Assembly: GCF_900129765.1 (NCBI RefSeq)
Contig: NZ_FQWU01000001.1
Span: forward strand, 806,001 to 870,000
Direction: 5' to 3'
From: Massilia sp. CF038
GTDB taxonomy: Bacteria; Pseudomonadota; Gammaproteobacteria; Burkholderiales; Burkholderiaceae_D
DNA: 64,000 bases
Of this stretch, positions 28,182 to 37,833 are shown in pieces. The stretch's first letter is position 1. Each line of letters begins with the position of its first letter. The translations under genes and the position numbers were made by a program. Under the pieces are notes generated by a model. The model ran no database searches. It saw only the letters and a list, made by a program, of their open reading frames with translations, and was not told where the DNA came from.

Positions 28182-30968
28182 ATGCGTTTAAACACTCGCT
28201 CAAAGATCACTTCGTTCGCGTTGAAAACCCTGTCCGGCGCGATTGCCAGTGCAGTGTTGCTGTCGTCAACGGCGTACGCAGCAGGCCTCGGTAAACTGAC
28301 GGTCCTGTCCTCGCTCGGGCAGCCGCTCAATGCCGAAATCGAACTGACTTCGGTCAGCGCCGAGGAAGCCAGCGCGCTGACAGCCAAACTGGCGCCGAAT
28401 GATGCCTTCCGACAGGCCAACATCGAATTCAATCCAGCGCTGCTGACCCTGCGCTTCACGGTCGAGAAGCGCGGCGCGCGCCAGTTCATCAAGATTACCT
28501 CGCCCAACCCGGTCAACGAACCGTTCGTCGACATGCTGCTCGAGCTGAACTGGAACGGCGGCCGCCTGGTTCGTGAGTACACCTTCCTGCTTGATCCGGC
28601 CGAAATGCGCAGCACCCAGTCGGCGCAAGTGACGGCACCGGTCGATGTTCTGTCGCAAGGCAAGGGCAAAGGCAAGGCCACGCGTCCAGCGCCGGCGCCA
28701 GCAGCAAGCGCCAGTACCGACGAAGCGCCTTCGAAAGCAAGCGCGCCGTCGAAACCAGCCCGTACCGAAGCCGATGGCGACTACAAGGTCGAAAAAGGCG
28801 ATACGCTGGGCAAGATTGCTGCCAAGCTCAAGCCAGCTGAAGTCTCGCTCGACATGATGCTGGTGGCGCTGTACCGCGCCAATCCGGACGCCTTCAACGG
28901 CAACAACATGAACCGCCTGAAGTCGGGCCAGATTCTGTCCGTGCCGGACGCCGCAGCCGTCAAGGCCACCGGTGCCAGCGAAGCGCGCGGCGTGGTGGTG
29001 GCCCATTCGGCCGACTTCAACGCCTACCGCAACAAGCTGGCCGGTCAGGTTGCCTCGTCCTCGCCGGACAAGGCGCCAGAAGCGAGCACCAGCACTGGCG
29101 GCAAGATCACCAGCAAGGTCGAAGAGCGCCGCAATGCGGTCAACGAGTCGAAAGACCAGCTCAAACTGTCCAAGGCCAACACCGAAGGCAAGGCTGGCGC
29201 GGAAGACCGCATCGCCAAGGAACGCGCACTGGCCGAAGCCAATGCCCGCGTCAAGGAACTCGAGCGCAACGTCAGCGAGCTGGAAAAGCTGATGGTCATC
29301 AAGAACAAAGCGGCTGCCGATGCCGCCGCTGCGGCTGCTGCCAAAACGCCGGCCAAGCCAGTGCCTGCACCGGTCACGCCGCCAGCGGCTGCCGTCAAGC
29401 CAGCGCCGACCCCAACCCCAGTGCCAGCGCCGGCCGTCACGCCGCCGCCAGCCGTGGTCACGCCAGCAGCCAGTGCACCAGCGCCGGCGGTGACGCCACC
29501 AGCGGCAACCCCGCCAGTGACAACGCCAGACGCAAATGTGCCTGCGCCAGCTGCCGAGGTGGCGCCAGCGCCAGTGGTCAAGCCAGCTGTCAAGCCGCCA
29601 CTGCCGAAGAAAAAAGTGGTGGAAGCCGAGCCAGGTATCGTTGACATGCTGATGGATAACATCATGCTGATCATCGGCGCACTGGTGGCCGTGGCTGTCG
29701 CCATTGGTGGTTTCCTGTTCATGAAAAACCGCCGCGACGACGATGGGCATTCGCCGAGCGAGCCATCGATCCTGGGTGCGCCAACCGACCAGGCGCACTC
29801 GCTGTTCGCCGAAACCGGTGGCCAGAGCGTGGACACCAGCAACAGCGTGTTCAACTCCAGCTTTGCCCCATCGGCCAGCCAGCTCGACACCAACGAAGTC
29901 GATCCGGTTGCTGAAGCCGACGTGTACATTGCTTACGGCCGCGATGCGCAGGCTGAGGAAATCCTCAAGGAAGCGCTGCGTACCCATCCGGAACGCTACC
30001 CGGTTCGCCTGAAACTGCTCGAAATCTACGCTGCCCGCAAGGACCTGCGTAACTTCGAAACCCAGGCGAGCGACCTGTACAGCATGACCAAGGGCCAGGG
30101 CGACGAGTGGGTGCAAGCTGCCACGCTCGGTATGGCGATCGATCCAAACAATCCGCTGTACGCCAGCGCTGCCAATGCTGGACCATCGACCGTGATCCCA
30201 GCCCAAGCGCAGGCGGAGTCGGTGAACCTGGGAAAGCCTGAAGCCGTCGTTGCTGCAGCGTCCGTTGCTGCTGCCGCCGCGCCGGCTGCAGCCAAACCAG
30301 TGGAAGACCTCGATTTCGATCTGGGCGGCCTGTCCTTCGATGCGCCAGCGCCAGCCGCACCAGCGGCAGCGTCGCACGCACCGGACCTGGACTTCGCCAT
30401 GCCTGGCGTGGTGACGCCAGCGGCTGCACCGGCCAAGGCCGACGCGCCAATGGACATGGGCTTCAATATGGACTTTGATGCCCCTGCCATTCCTGGCACC
30501 AAGGATGACGTCCCAGCGACTGACTTCTCGGCTGAATTTGCCGACAGTGGCAAGAACGATCTGTCCGGCATGGGTGACCTGGCTGCAGCCTTCGATATTC
30601 CGCAATCGCCAGTGCAGGCACCGGCAGCATCGCCTGCGCTCGATATCGGCAGCATGAACTTCGATCTGCCTGCATCGGCCACGCCGCCAGCGGCACCATC
30701 GTTCGACATGTCGAGCATCGATCTCGACCTGCCAGCGACGGACACGGCTGAAACGGCCTTGCCAGGCTTTGACAACACCGTCGTGATGGATATCGGCGGC
30801 GAGCAGTCGGCTGCGCACATGGAAATGGAAACCAAGCTGGACCTGGCGATTGCTTACCAGGAAATTGGCGACAAAGAAGGTGCACGCGAACTGCTCGACG
30901 AAGTCATCAAGGGCGGTAGCAGCGAACAGGTTGGTAAAGCCAACGCCATGCGCGCCAAGCTGGCCTAA
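28182..30968 (+). CDS. fimV: FimV/HubP-family LysM motility protein
   Basis: 928 residues. The signal peptide (about 1-33, ending TAYAAG) is followed by the FimV N-terminal domain (GKLTVLSSLGQPLNAEIEL). A LysM domain spans about 200-260 (DYKVEKGDTLGKIAAKLKP), then a coiled coil near 340-375, a Pro/Ala-rich stretch, and a membrane helix near 495-515. A TPR-like region (about 580-660) and acidic Ala-rich repeats lead to the FimV C-terminal domain (LDLAIAYQEIGDKEGARELL). Family members organise the cell pole and type IV pilus assembly and bind peptidoglycan. Placement between asd and truA is conserved in Burkholderiales. A role with the downstream Tad pili is possible but not shown. Confidence 0.93.
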   Translation: MRLNTRSKITSFALKTLSGAIASAVLLSSTAYAAGLGKLTVLSSLGQPLNAEIELTSVSAEEASALTAKLAPNDAFRQANIEFNPALLTLRFTVEKRGARQFIKITSPNPVNEPFVDMLLELNWNGGRLVREYTFLLDPAEMRSTQSAQVTAPVDVLSQGKGKGKATRPAPAPAASASTDEAPSKASAPSKPARTEADGDYKVEKGDTLGKIAAKLKPAEVSLDMMLVALYRANPDAFNGNNMNRLKSGQILSVPDAAAVKATGASEARGVVVAHSADFNAYRNKLAGQVASSSPDKAPEASTSTGGKITSKVEERRNAVNESKDQLKLSKANTEGKAGAEDRIAKERALAEANARVKELERNVSELEKLMVIKNKAAADAAAAAAAKTPAKPVPAPVTPPAAAVKPAPTPTPVPAPAVTPPPAVVTPAASAPAPAVTPPAATPPVTTPDANVPAPAAEVAPAPVVKPAVKPPLPKKKVVEAEPGIVDMLMDNIMLIIGALVAVAVAIGGFLFMKNRRDDDGHSPSEPSILGAPTDQAHSLFAETGGQSVDTSNSVFNSSFAPSASQLDTNEVDPVAEADVYIAYGRDAQAEEILKEALRTHPERYPVRLKLLEIYAARKDLRNFETQASDLYSMTKGQGDEWVQAATLGMAIDPNNPLYASAANAGPSTVIPAQAQAESVNLGKPEAVVAAASVAAAAAPAAAKPVEDLDFDLGGLSFDAPAPAAPAAASHAPDLDFAMPGVVTPAAAPAKADAPMDMGFNMDFDAPAIPGTKDDVPATDFSAEFADSGKNDLSGMGDLAAAFDIPQSPVQAPAASPALDIGSMNFDLPASATPPAAPSFDMSSIDLDLPATDTAETALPGFDNTVVMDIGGEQSAAHMEMETKLDLAIAYQEIGDKEGARELLDEVIKGGSSEQVGKANAMRAKLA

Positions 30969-30992
30969 GAAGCAAGTCGTATTGGATCCACA

Positions 30993-31790
30993 TTGAACCG
31001 GATAGCACTTGGGGTCCAGTACGACGGTACCGCCTGGAATGGGTACCAGAAGCAGCCAGACAGACATACCGTGCAGGACCAGCTCGAAATCGCGCTTGAG
31101 AAGTTCGCGAGGACCGGGCTGGCCACCACCTGCGCAGGGCGCACCGATACCGGTGTCCATGCGCTGGAGCAGGTAGTCCATTTCGACACCGAACTGACCC
31201 GCGAGATGCAATCCTGGGTCAGGGGCGTGAACGCCTTTCTCCCTGATTCGATTGCTGTGCGCTGGGCCAGCACCATTCCCGAGCTGCCTGGCCAGGAATT
31301 TCACGCCCGCTTTGCCGCCTTCGCGCGCACCTATCACTACGTGCTGTACAACAATCCTGTGCGCTCGCCCTTGCTGGTCGGGCGCGCTGGCTGGACCTTT
31401 CGTCCGCTCGATGTCGAGCGCATGGCCGAAGCGGCCCGCTGCCTGATTGGCACCCACGATTTTTCCGCCTTCCGCTCCTCGCAGTGCCAGGCCAAAACCC
31501 CCATCAAGCAGATGCACGAAGTGCGCATCGAGCGGCGCGGTGAAGCGATTGTCTTCACCTTGCGCGCCAGCGCCTTTTTGCACCACATGGTGCGCAACCT
31601 GATCGGCTCGCTCATCTACGTGGGTCAGGGCCGCCACACGCCGGCCTGGCTGGGCGAAGTGCTGGCCGGGCGCGACCGCAATGACGCGGCCCCCACTTTC
31701 ATGCCCGACGGCCTGTACCTGGCCAAAATCGATTACGATCCCAAGTGGGGACTGCCGCAGGACGCGACCAGCCCGCTACCCTGGTTCTAA
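30993..31790 (+). CDS. truA: tRNA pseudouridine synthase A
   Basis: 265 residues, catalysing pseudouridine formation at positions 38-40 of tRNA anticodon stems. The catalytic aspartate is D52 in [14 protein letters not shown]-binding and core segments include [13 protein letters not shown] near the C-terminus. The start is TTG ([12 protein letters not shown]). An in-frame stop lies just upstream and no ATG fits the conserved N-terminus, so TTG is preferred. It is 24 bases after fimV and 2 bases before trpF, so probably co-transcribed. Confidence 0.95.
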   Translation: MNRIALGVQYDGTAWNGYQKQPDRHTVQDQLEIALEKFARTGLATTCAGRTDTGVHALEQVVHFDTELTREMQSWVRGVNAFLPDSIAVRWASTIPELPGQEFHARFAAFARTYHYVLYNNPVRSPLLVGRAGWTFRPLDVERMAEAARCLIGTHDFSAFRSSQCQAKTPIKQMHEVRIERRGEAIVFTLRASAFLHHMVRNLIGSLIYVGQGRHTPAWLGEVLAGRDRNDAAPTFMPDGLYLAKIDYDPKWGLPQDATSPLPWF

Positions 31791-31792
31791 GC

Positions 31793-32521
31793 ATGCAACG
31801 CACCCGTATCAAAATTTGCGGCCTGACCCGTCCCGAGGACGTCGCTGCCGCTGTGGCCCATGGCGCCGATGCGCTTGGCTTCGTGTTCTATCCGCCCAGC
31901 CCGCGTTATGTAACGCTAGCCCAGGCCGGCGCGCTGATGGCAGCGGTGCCGCCGTTTGTCAGCACGGTGGCGCTGTTCGTGAATGCGAGCGTGGAAGAGG
32001 TGAGGGCAGTGGCGGCCGTGGCACCGTTTGCGCAACTCCAGTTTCATGGTGATGAGACTCCGGAAGCGTGCGCCGCCATCGCGGCTGCCGTGGGCCGGCC
32101 GTTTCTGCGGGTATTTCGGGTCAAGCCCGACACAAGCGCGGCTGATTTGCTAGAATATGAAGATCAATACCGTTCCGCCAGTCCCTTGTATGCGGGTTTG
32201 TTGCTCGATACTTATGTGGACGCCTACGGCGGTGCTGGAAAGGTTTTCGATTGGTCTCTCATTCCAAAAGAACTCGCGCCTCGGGTCGTTTTAAGTGGTG
32301 GCTTGAGCGTACAAAACGCGACTGACGCGGTGGTGCACGTACGCCCCTACGCGGTCGACATCAGCAGTGGTGTCGAAGCCGCCAAGGGGATCAAGGACGC
32401 CCGTAAGATCGCCGCCTTCGTGGCCGCGGTGCGGGCAGCCGATACCACCATTGAAAGCGAGAATTCCCATGACAGCAGCACCATCGCGCGCTCCGGCCGC
32501 CCCCCTGTTCCAGACGCCTGA
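31793..32521 (+). CDS. trpF: Phosphoribosylanthranilate isomerase
   Basis: 242 residues, third step of tryptophan synthesis (Amadori rearrangement). [10 protein letters not shown] near the start contains the catalytic cysteine. [19 protein letters not shown] and [11 protein letters not shown] form the phosphate-binding end. Usual TrpF is 205-225 residues. Here the frame runs on about 18 residues past the end of the barrel, overlapping trpB by 53 bases in another frame. The ATG lies just 2 bases after truA, and trpB follows through the overlap. Confidence 0.94.
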   Translation: MQRTRIKICGLTRPEDVAAAVAHGADALGFVFYPPSPRYVTLAQAGALMAAVPPFVSTVALFVNASVEEVRAVAAVAPFAQLQFHGDETPEACAAIAAAVGRPFLRVFRVKPDTSAADLLEYEDQYRSASPLYAGLLLDTYVDAYGGAGKVFDWSLIPKELAPRVVLSGGLSVQNATDAVVHVRPYAVDISSGVEAAKGIKDARKIAAFVAAVRAADTTIESENSHDSSTIARSGRPPVPDA

Positions 32522-33716
32522 CTATCAACTGCCCGACGCCAGTGGCCACTTTGGCCCCTACGGCGGCTCTTTCGTCGCCGAAACGCTCAGCCACGCCCTG
32601 GCGGAACTGAACGAAGCCTACGCGCGCTACAGCAACGACCCGGAATTTCTGGACGAATTCCGCTACGAACTGAAGCACTTCGTCGGCCGTCCATCGCCCA
32701 TCTATCATGCCAAGCGCTGGTCGCAGCAGCAGGGCGGGGCGCAGATTTTCTTCAAGCGCGAAGACCTCAATCACACGGGCGCGCACAAGATCAACAACGT
32801 GATCGGCCAGGCCTTGCTGGCGCGCCGCATGGGCAAGCCGCGCATCATCGCCGAAACCGGCGCCGGCCAGCACGGCGTGGCCACCGCCACCATCTGCGCC
32901 CGTTTCGGGCTGGAGTGCGTGGTCTACATGGGCAGCGAAGACGTCAAGCGCCAGGCCCAGAACGTGTACCGCATGAAGCTGCTGGGCGCGACCGTGGTGC
33001 CGGTGGAGTCGGGCTCCAAGACGCTCAAGGACGCGCTCAATGAAGCCATGCGCGACTGGGTCACCAACATTGAAAACACCTTTTACATCATTGGCACCGT
33101 GGCCGGGCCGCATCCATACCCGATGATGGTGCGTGACTTCCAGTCCGTCATTGGCGAGGAGTGCCTGGTGCAGATGCCTGAGATGATCGGGCGCCAGCCG
33201 GACTATGTGATGGCATGTATCGGCGGCGGCTCGAATGCGATGGGGATTTTCTATCCTTATATCGACGAGAAGAACGTCAAGCTGATCGGCGTGGAAGCAG
33301 CTGGTGAAGGGCTCGATACGGGCAAGCATTCAGCCTCGCTGACGGCGGGCGTGCCGGGTGTGTTGCATGGCAACCGCACCTATCTGCTGCAGGACGAGAA
33401 CGGGCAGATCATCGAAACGCATTCGGTGTCGGCCGGTCTGGATTATCCGGGCGTGGGACCGGAACATGCATGGCTCAAGGACCTGGGACGGGCGCAGTAT
33501 GTGTCCGTGACGGACGAGGAAGCGCTGGCGGCGTTCCATGACTGCTGCCATATCGAAGGTATCATCCCCGCGCTGGAGTCGTCGCACGCATTGGCGTATG
33601 CGGCCAAGCTGGCAGCCACGCTGCCGCAGGATCAGATGATTCTGGTTAACCTGTCGGGCCGGGGCGACAAGGACATGCACACCGTGGCAGAGCGGATGGG
33701 GCTCGACTTCAGCTGA
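32469..33716 (+). CDS. trpB: Tryptophan synthase beta chain
   Basis: 415 residues. It condenses indole and serine using PLP. The Schiff-base lysine is K107 in [10 protein letters not shown]. The phosphate-binding glycine-rich motif [10 protein letters not shown] and the [11 protein letters not shown]-like end ([13 protein letters not shown]) are present. The ATG was chosen for its fit to the family N-terminus. The reading frame stays open further upstream inside trpF but is not needed. It overlaps the end of trpF. A 105-base palindromic element follows before trpA. Confidence 0.97.
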   Translation: MTAAPSRAPAAPLFQTPDYQLPDASGHFGPYGGSFVAETLSHALAELNEAYARYSNDPEFLDEFRYELKHFVGRPSPIYHAKRWSQQQGGAQIFFKREDLNHTGAHKINNVIGQALLARRMGKPRIIAETGAGQHGVATATICARFGLECVVYMGSEDVKRQAQNVYRMKLLGATVVPVESGSKTLKDALNEAMRDWVTNIENTFYIIGTVAGPHPYPMMVRDFQSVIGEECLVQMPEMIGRQPDYVMACIGGGSNAMGIFYPYIDEKNVKLIGVEAAGEGLDTGKHSASLTAGVPGVLHGNRTYLLQDENGQIIETHSVSAGLDYPGVGPEHAWLKDLGRAQYVSVTDEEALAAFHDCCHIEGIIPALESSHALAYAAKLAATLPQDQMILVNLSGRGDKDMHTVAERMGLDFS

Positions 33717-33820
33717 CATCGCACTCGCGGAGGCGCTGGCGCATGCGCCAGCCCTATTCCACGCATGCTTTAGCTGAATATCTTGCGTGCCATGGGCACC
33801 CGCCTTCGCGAGTGCGATGT
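33716..33820. repeat. Dispersed palindromic repeat, copy 3 (105 bp, variant)
   Basis: Starts on the last base of the trpB TGA with ACATCGCACTCGCGGAGGCG and ends CGCCTTCGCGAGTGCGATGT. The ends carry matching changes (GCACTCGC/GCGAGTGC), so pairing is kept. An extra GCTGGCGCATGCGCCAGC hairpin makes it longer than the others. It lies in the trpB-trpA spacer. Confidence 0.85.
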
Positions 33821-33857
33821 GTGGTTTGCCGCTTCCTCCAATATAAGAAAGAATTCC

Positions 33858-34658
33858 ATGTCCCGTATCGCACCAACCTTTGCCGCGCTCAAGGCGCAAA
33901 ACAAGACCGGCCTGGTCACCTTCATTACCGCGGGCGACCCTGGTCCCGAAATGACCGTCCCGCTGATGCACGCCCTGGTCGAGGGCGGCGCCGACGTCCT
34001 GGAACTGGGCGTGCCGTTTTCCGATCCGATGGCCGAAGGCCCGGTCATCCAGCGCGCCTGCGAGCGCGCACTCAAATTCAACATCGGCACCAAGGATGTG
34101 CTGGAGTACGTGCGCCAGTTCCGCCTGACGAATCAGACCACGCCGGTGGTGCTGATGGGGTACGCCAATCCGATTGAGCGGATGGGCACGGACGCCTTCA
34201 TCGCGGCCTCGAAAGCGGCCGGCGCCGACGGCGCCATCGTGGTCGACTATCCACCCGAAGAATGCGAGCAGTTCGCCGCCGCCATGCGCGCCAGCGAGCT
34301 CGATCTGATTTTCCTGCTGGCGCCAACCTCGACGCCGGAACGGATCGCCCAGGTGGCCCGCTTCGGCAGCGGCTTTAGCTACTACGTCTCGCTCAAGGGT
34401 GTGACAGGCGCCGGCAATATCGACACTGCCGACGTGGCACGCCGTCTGGCCGCAATTCGCGAGCACGTCAAGCTGCCGGTCGGCGTGGGCTTTGGCATTC
34501 GTGATGCGGCCACCGCGAAGGCAGTGGCTGAAGTGGCCGATGCAGTCGTGATCGGCAGCCGCATCATCCAGGAAATCGAAGCCACGCCAAAGGAGCAGGT
34601 AGTGCAAGCCGTGCGCACCTTTGTGGCCGGCATTCGCAGCGCGCTCGACGCGCGTTAA
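33858..34658 (+). CDS. trpA: Tryptophan synthase alpha chain
   Basis: 266 residues. It cleaves indoleglycerol phosphate and channels indole to TrpB. The catalytic glutamate lies in [16 protein letters not shown] with the aspartate after it. [12 protein letters not shown] and [18 protein letters not shown] form the phosphate loop. Start [15 protein letters not shown] is canonical. It is 141 bases after trpB because of the inserted repeat. In most Burkholderiales accD follows; here the Tad locus intervenes on the opposite strand. Confidence 0.97.
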   Translation: MSRIAPTFAALKAQNKTGLVTFITAGDPGPEMTVPLMHALVEGGADVLELGVPFSDPMAEGPVIQRACERALKFNIGTKDVLEYVRQFRLTNQTTPVVLMGYANPIERMGTDAFIAASKAAGADGAIVVDYPPEECEQFAAAMRASELDLIFLLAPTSTPERIAQVARFGSGFSYYVSLKGVTGAGNIDTADVARRLAAIREHVKLPVGVGFGIRDAATAKAVAEVADAVVIGSRIIQEIEATPKEQVVQAVRTFVAGIRSALDAR

Positions 34659-34888
34659 GTCCAGCCCTGGCGCCACACGGCGCCATCACGCAGGTCGCGC
34701 CAGGCAATGTGCTGGACGCGCCCGCTGTGCACGGCCTGCAATTCCACCAGCTCGGTGGCGCCGCCTTCGGTTTCAGGTTCGATCAAGGCGGTCACCACAA
34801 AGTGCTTTTCCTTGTTGGCGGGCGTGACGGCGGTCCATTTCGACAGCAGCAGTTTTTTGGGATTGACGGGGTTCATGGGAATCAGCAT
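34655..34888 (-). CDS. TIGR02450-type Trp-rich conserved small protein
   Basis: 77 residues from the first ATG (complement of 34886-34888), or 73 from a second ATG with a better fit to [16 protein letters not shown]. The conserved core [20 protein letters not shown] and the C-terminal [14 protein letters not shown] are typical of the TIGR02450 family. These are small cytoplasmic proteins of unknown function found near tryptophan or pilus genes. Its stop overlaps the convergent trpA stop by 4 bases. It may be the last gene of the Tad operon or an independent gene. Confidence 0.8.
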   Translation of the reverse strand: MLIPMNPVNPKKLLLSKWTAVTPANKEKHFVVTALIEPETEGGATELVELQAVHSGRVQHIAWRDLRDGAVWRQGWT

Positions 34889-34903
34889 AGCCGCTTCCCA
34901 TGC

Positions 34904-35896
34904 CTAGCGCAGCGCGACCTCGGTCGTCACTGGCGCAGCATCGCGCAGCGCCAGTGCGTGCTGCGTGTCGCGTCCCAATACCACGCGCAGTTCGCTGGCG
35001 CCAGCCAGTTGCACCGACGGTGCCATCTCCACTGGCCCGTCAATCAATTTACGCAGCGCTTGCGCCTGCGCCGCAAGTTCGGGACGGAACACGATGCGCG
35101 TGCTCTGCTGGCCGAAGGGGCGCTGGTTGGTCAGGCGCGCCACCTGTACGCCCTGCTTGCCCAGCAGCGCACCGACGCGCCGCGCCAGACCCGGCGTACC
35201 GGCGCCATTTGACACTTCCACGCGCGCAGTCAAGGTCGCCGCTACCACTGGATTGACCGCGGTGGCTGTTGTGGATGATGCCAACTTCAGCTCATACACC
35301 TGCGGAATCACCTGCACCAGCGCCATGCGGCCGGGCGCCGGTTCTGGTGCAGGGGCCGGCGCAGATTCCGGCTCCGGCACTGCCTGCGCAAGCTGCGGCG
35401 GCGTTGCGTGTGCCATTGCCGCCTCGGCCAGACGCAGGTTGTTGCGCGCCCGCTCATTGCCACCATCCAGCGCGACAGCCTGGCGCATCTGCGCCACGGC
35501 CGATGCATGGTCACCCCGTAGGTATTCGATGTAACCCAGATTGTTATGCGCTTGCGACAGGGCAGGATATTGCGTTACCACTTCCAGCATCATGGCGCGT
35601 GCCTGCTCCAGCCGCCCCTGACGCGCGTGGATGGCGGCAGCCGCGCTGCGCGCTTCGACGTGGCCCGGGTCGCGGGCAATGGCGTACGTGTAGCCTGCCA
35701 GGGCCAGGTCCAGATTGCCCTGCCCCTGGTGGATGCGGGCCAGCTGGTAGTAGGCCTCGGCGGTTTCGTTGGTCGAATGATTGACCTGGTAGTGCGGCTG
35801 CACCCGCAGATGTTGTACTGGGTTGCTGGTCGTGGCACAGCCCTGCAGCAGAACAGCGCCTGCAATGCAGCAATGGATAAAGCGGGGGGCGGGCAT
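34904..35896 (-). CDS. TPR lipoprotein with LytR_C-like domain (TadD-like)
   Basis: 330 residues. A lipoprotein signal ends LLQGC (C20). TPR-type helices (AEAYYQLARIHQGQGNLDLA onward, about 45-165) are followed by an Ala/Pro-rich linker. The C-terminal domain ARVEVSNGAGTPGLARRVG to the end resembles the LytR C-terminal fold. TadD proteins in other Tad loci are TPR lipoproteins that aid secretin and pilus assembly, and this gene occupies the end of the operon. The gene follows TadC by 12 bases. Confidence 0.82.
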   Translation of the reverse strand: MPAPRFIHCCIAGAVLLQGCATTSNPVQHLRVQPHYQVNHSTNETAEAYYQLARIHQGQGNLDLALAGYTYAIARDPGHVEARSAAAAIHARQGRLEQARAMMLEVVTQYPALSQAHNNLGYIEYLRGDHASAVAQMRQAVALDGGNERARNNLRLAEAAMAHATPPQLAQAVPEPESAPAPAPEPAPGRMALVQVIPQVYELKLASSTTATAVNPVVAATLTARVEVSNGAGTPGLARRVGALLGKQGVQVARLTNQRPFGQQSTRIVFRPELAAQAQALRKLIDGPVEMAPSVQLAGASELRVVLGRDTQHALALRDAAPVTTEVALR

Positions 35897-35908
35897 GGAA
35901 GTTCTCCT

Positions 35909-36847
35909 TTATTGTTGTGCCATCGTCGGCAACAGGACACGGTAGATCTGCAGCATGGCCGGCCCCATCAGAACCACCAGGAGCGCCGGGAAAATAAAGA
36001 AAATCAGGGGGAACAGCAGCTTGAGACCGATTTTGGCGGCGGTTTCCTCCGCCCGCATGCGGCGCTTGGTGCGCAGCAGATCGGACTGGATGCGCAGCGA
36101 AGCCGCAATGCTGGTGCCAAAGCGTTCTGCCTGGATCAGCATCGACACCAGCGCGTCGACATCTTCCACACCGGTGCGCAAGGCCAGGTTGCGCAGCGCC
36201 TTTTCCTTGGTGCCGCCGGCGCGCAGCTCCAGCGTGACCAGGGTCAGCTCCTCGCTCAGGATGCGGCTGGACAGCCCGATCTCACCGGCCACCCGCGACA
36301 GCGCGGCATCGACGCCAAGACCTGCTTCGACGCAGATCGTCATCAGGTCAAGCGCATCGGGAAAGCTCTCGAAGATCTCGTTCTGGCGGCGCGCAATGGC
36401 GTTGCGCAGCAGCAGATTGGGCAGATAGGTGCCAAAGGTGGCGGCGCCCAACAGGTAGAGCAGCAAGGTGGTGGTGTCGGGCGCCTCGCCGGTGGTGGCC
36501 AGTACATAGGCCAGCGCCGGCAGCAGCAGGGCGAACGCCGTCTTGGCAGCGAAGAAGATCGCCGGTGCCGATGGGTGGCGCAGGCCCGCCATGATGAAGC
36601 GGGTACGGATGCTTGACCGTTCCCAGTTATCCTCAGGCAGCGACAGCTTGGCCAGCGGCGAGGTAATCCTGGCAATGTGCTCGATCAGTGGCGTGTGCTG
36701 CGGACCGGCAGCGGCGCCACTGTCGCCCGACAGCGCCGCGATACGCCCCTGCACTGCGGTGCGGGTGGCCATGCGCATGACGCCGAATGCACCGCCCAGC
36801 ACAGCAAAAAAGACCAGTGACAGAAATCCGATTTGGAGGATGCTCAT
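35909..36847 (-). CDS. tadC: Tad inner-membrane platform protein TadC
   Basis: 312 residues of the type II secretion GspF-like platform family. Hydrophobic segments lie near 1-25, 110-160, and the C-terminus (LLFPLIFFIFPALLVVLMGP). The cytoplasmic GspF-type core includes FPDALDLMTICVEAGLG and AERFGTSIAASLRIQSD. With TadB it forms the platform on which the CpaF ATPase works. The ATG gives MSILQIGFLSL. The preceding TadB stop is 2 bases away, so they are coupled. Confidence 0.93.
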   Translation of the reverse strand: MSILQIGFLSLVFFAVLGGAFGVMRMATRTAVQGRIAALSGDSGAAAGPQHTPLIEHIARITSPLAKLSLPEDNWERSSIRTRFIMAGLRHPSAPAIFFAAKTAFALLLPALAYVLATTGEAPDTTTLLLYLLGAATFGTYLPNLLLRNAIARRQNEIFESFPDALDLMTICVEAGLGVDAALSRVAGEIGLSSRILSEELTLVTLELRAGGTKEKALRNLALRTGVEDVDALVSMLIQAERFGTSIAASLRIQSDLLRTKRRMRAEETAAKIGLKLLFPLIFFIFPALLVVLMGPAMLQIYRVLLPTMAQQ

Positions 36848-36849
36848 GG

Positions 36850-37821
36850 CTACACCTTGATGTTGATGATATTGCGCATGACGAGCACGCCGACAAACAT
36901 CATGAATAGCGCGCCCCCGATCATCATGCGGCCCACCGGATCGGTGTACAGGACTTCGAGGAAGGCGGGGTTGGAAATGTGGATCATCAGCGCGGCGGCA
37001 AACGGCAGCAGCGACAGCACCCAGGCCGACATCTTCCCTTCGGCCGACAGCACGCGCACCTGGGCGAACAGCTTGATCCGGTCGCGCATGATGCCGCTGA
37101 TGTTCGCCAGCAGCTCGGCCAGATTGCCGCCTGTTTCGCGCTGGATGACGACCGCGATCACAAAGAAGCGCAAGTCGGTCACTGGCACGCGCGCCGACAG
37201 GCTCACCAGCGCATCCTGCATGCTGATGCCGAAGTTGACCTCGTCGAAAGCGAGCTTGAAGTCTTCGCACAGCGGCGCGCTCATTTCCTCGCCCACCATC
37301 TTGAGGGCAGTCGGGAAGGCGTGGCCGGCGCGCAGGGCGCGCCCCATCATGTCGAGCGCATCGGGCAGCTGCGCTTCGAATTTGCGCAGACGACGGCTGC
37401 GCGCACGGCGCACGTACAGCAGCGGCAGCAGGCCAAGGCAGGCAGCGAGCGCGCTGCCGATCCAGCCCTGGCCGAACAGGGCGGCCAGCAGCATGCCGCC
37501 GGCGCCGATCCCGGCCATCAGGCACAGCAGATAGCCCACATTCCAGCGCAGGCCTGACTGGGCCAGGTAATTGTCCAGACTGAGCGAGAACTGCATCTGT
37601 TCCAGCAGCGCCTGCATCTGGGGCGACTTGGCCAGCTGGCGCTGGCGGATCATGGACGCCTGTTCCGACTCGCCCCCTTTGGCGCTCATGGCACGCAGGC
37701 GGCGCGCAATACGGGCCGCTTCCGGGCCCCGGCTGCTGTTCCAGGCAATGAAGCCGCCTTCGATGGCCAGCACCACCGCCACGAAGATCAGGGTGCCGAA
37801 CACGTAGAAAAGATAGTCCAT
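36850..37821 (-). CDS. tadB: Tad inner-membrane platform protein TadB
   Basis: 323 residues. An N-terminal membrane helix (about 1-26), a pair of helices near 95-135 and a C-terminal pair bracket the GspF-like domain (LPDALDMMGRALRAGHAFPT, QRETGGNLAELL). It pairs with TadC in Flp pilus assembly and contacts the CpaF ATPase. The 12-base gap to CpaF and the 2-base gap to TadC indicate one operon. Confidence 0.94.
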   Translation of the reverse strand: MDYLFYVFGTLIFVAVVLAIEGGFIAWNSSRGPEAARIARRLRAMSAKGGESEQASMIRQRQLAKSPQMQALLEQMQFSLSLDNYLAQSGLRWNVGYLLCLMAGIGAGGMLLAALFGQGWIGSALAACLGLLPLLYVRRARSRRLRKFEAQLPDALDMMGRALRAGHAFPTALKMVGEEMSAPLCEDFKLAFDEVNFGISMQDALVSLSARVPVTDLRFFVIAVVIQRETGGNLAELLANISGIMRDRIKLFAQVRVLSAEGKMSAWVLSLLPFAAALMIHISNPAFLEVLYTDPVGRMMIGGALFMMFVGVLVMRNIINIKV

Positions 37822-37833
37822 GGCGTCCTCGCT

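Noticed and set aside
28266-31637. Very long open frame (over 1100 codons) antisense to fimV and truA
   Set aside because: It mirrors the high-GC codon pattern of fimV, its product is Trp/Arg/His-rich without a known domain, and it has no ribosome site.
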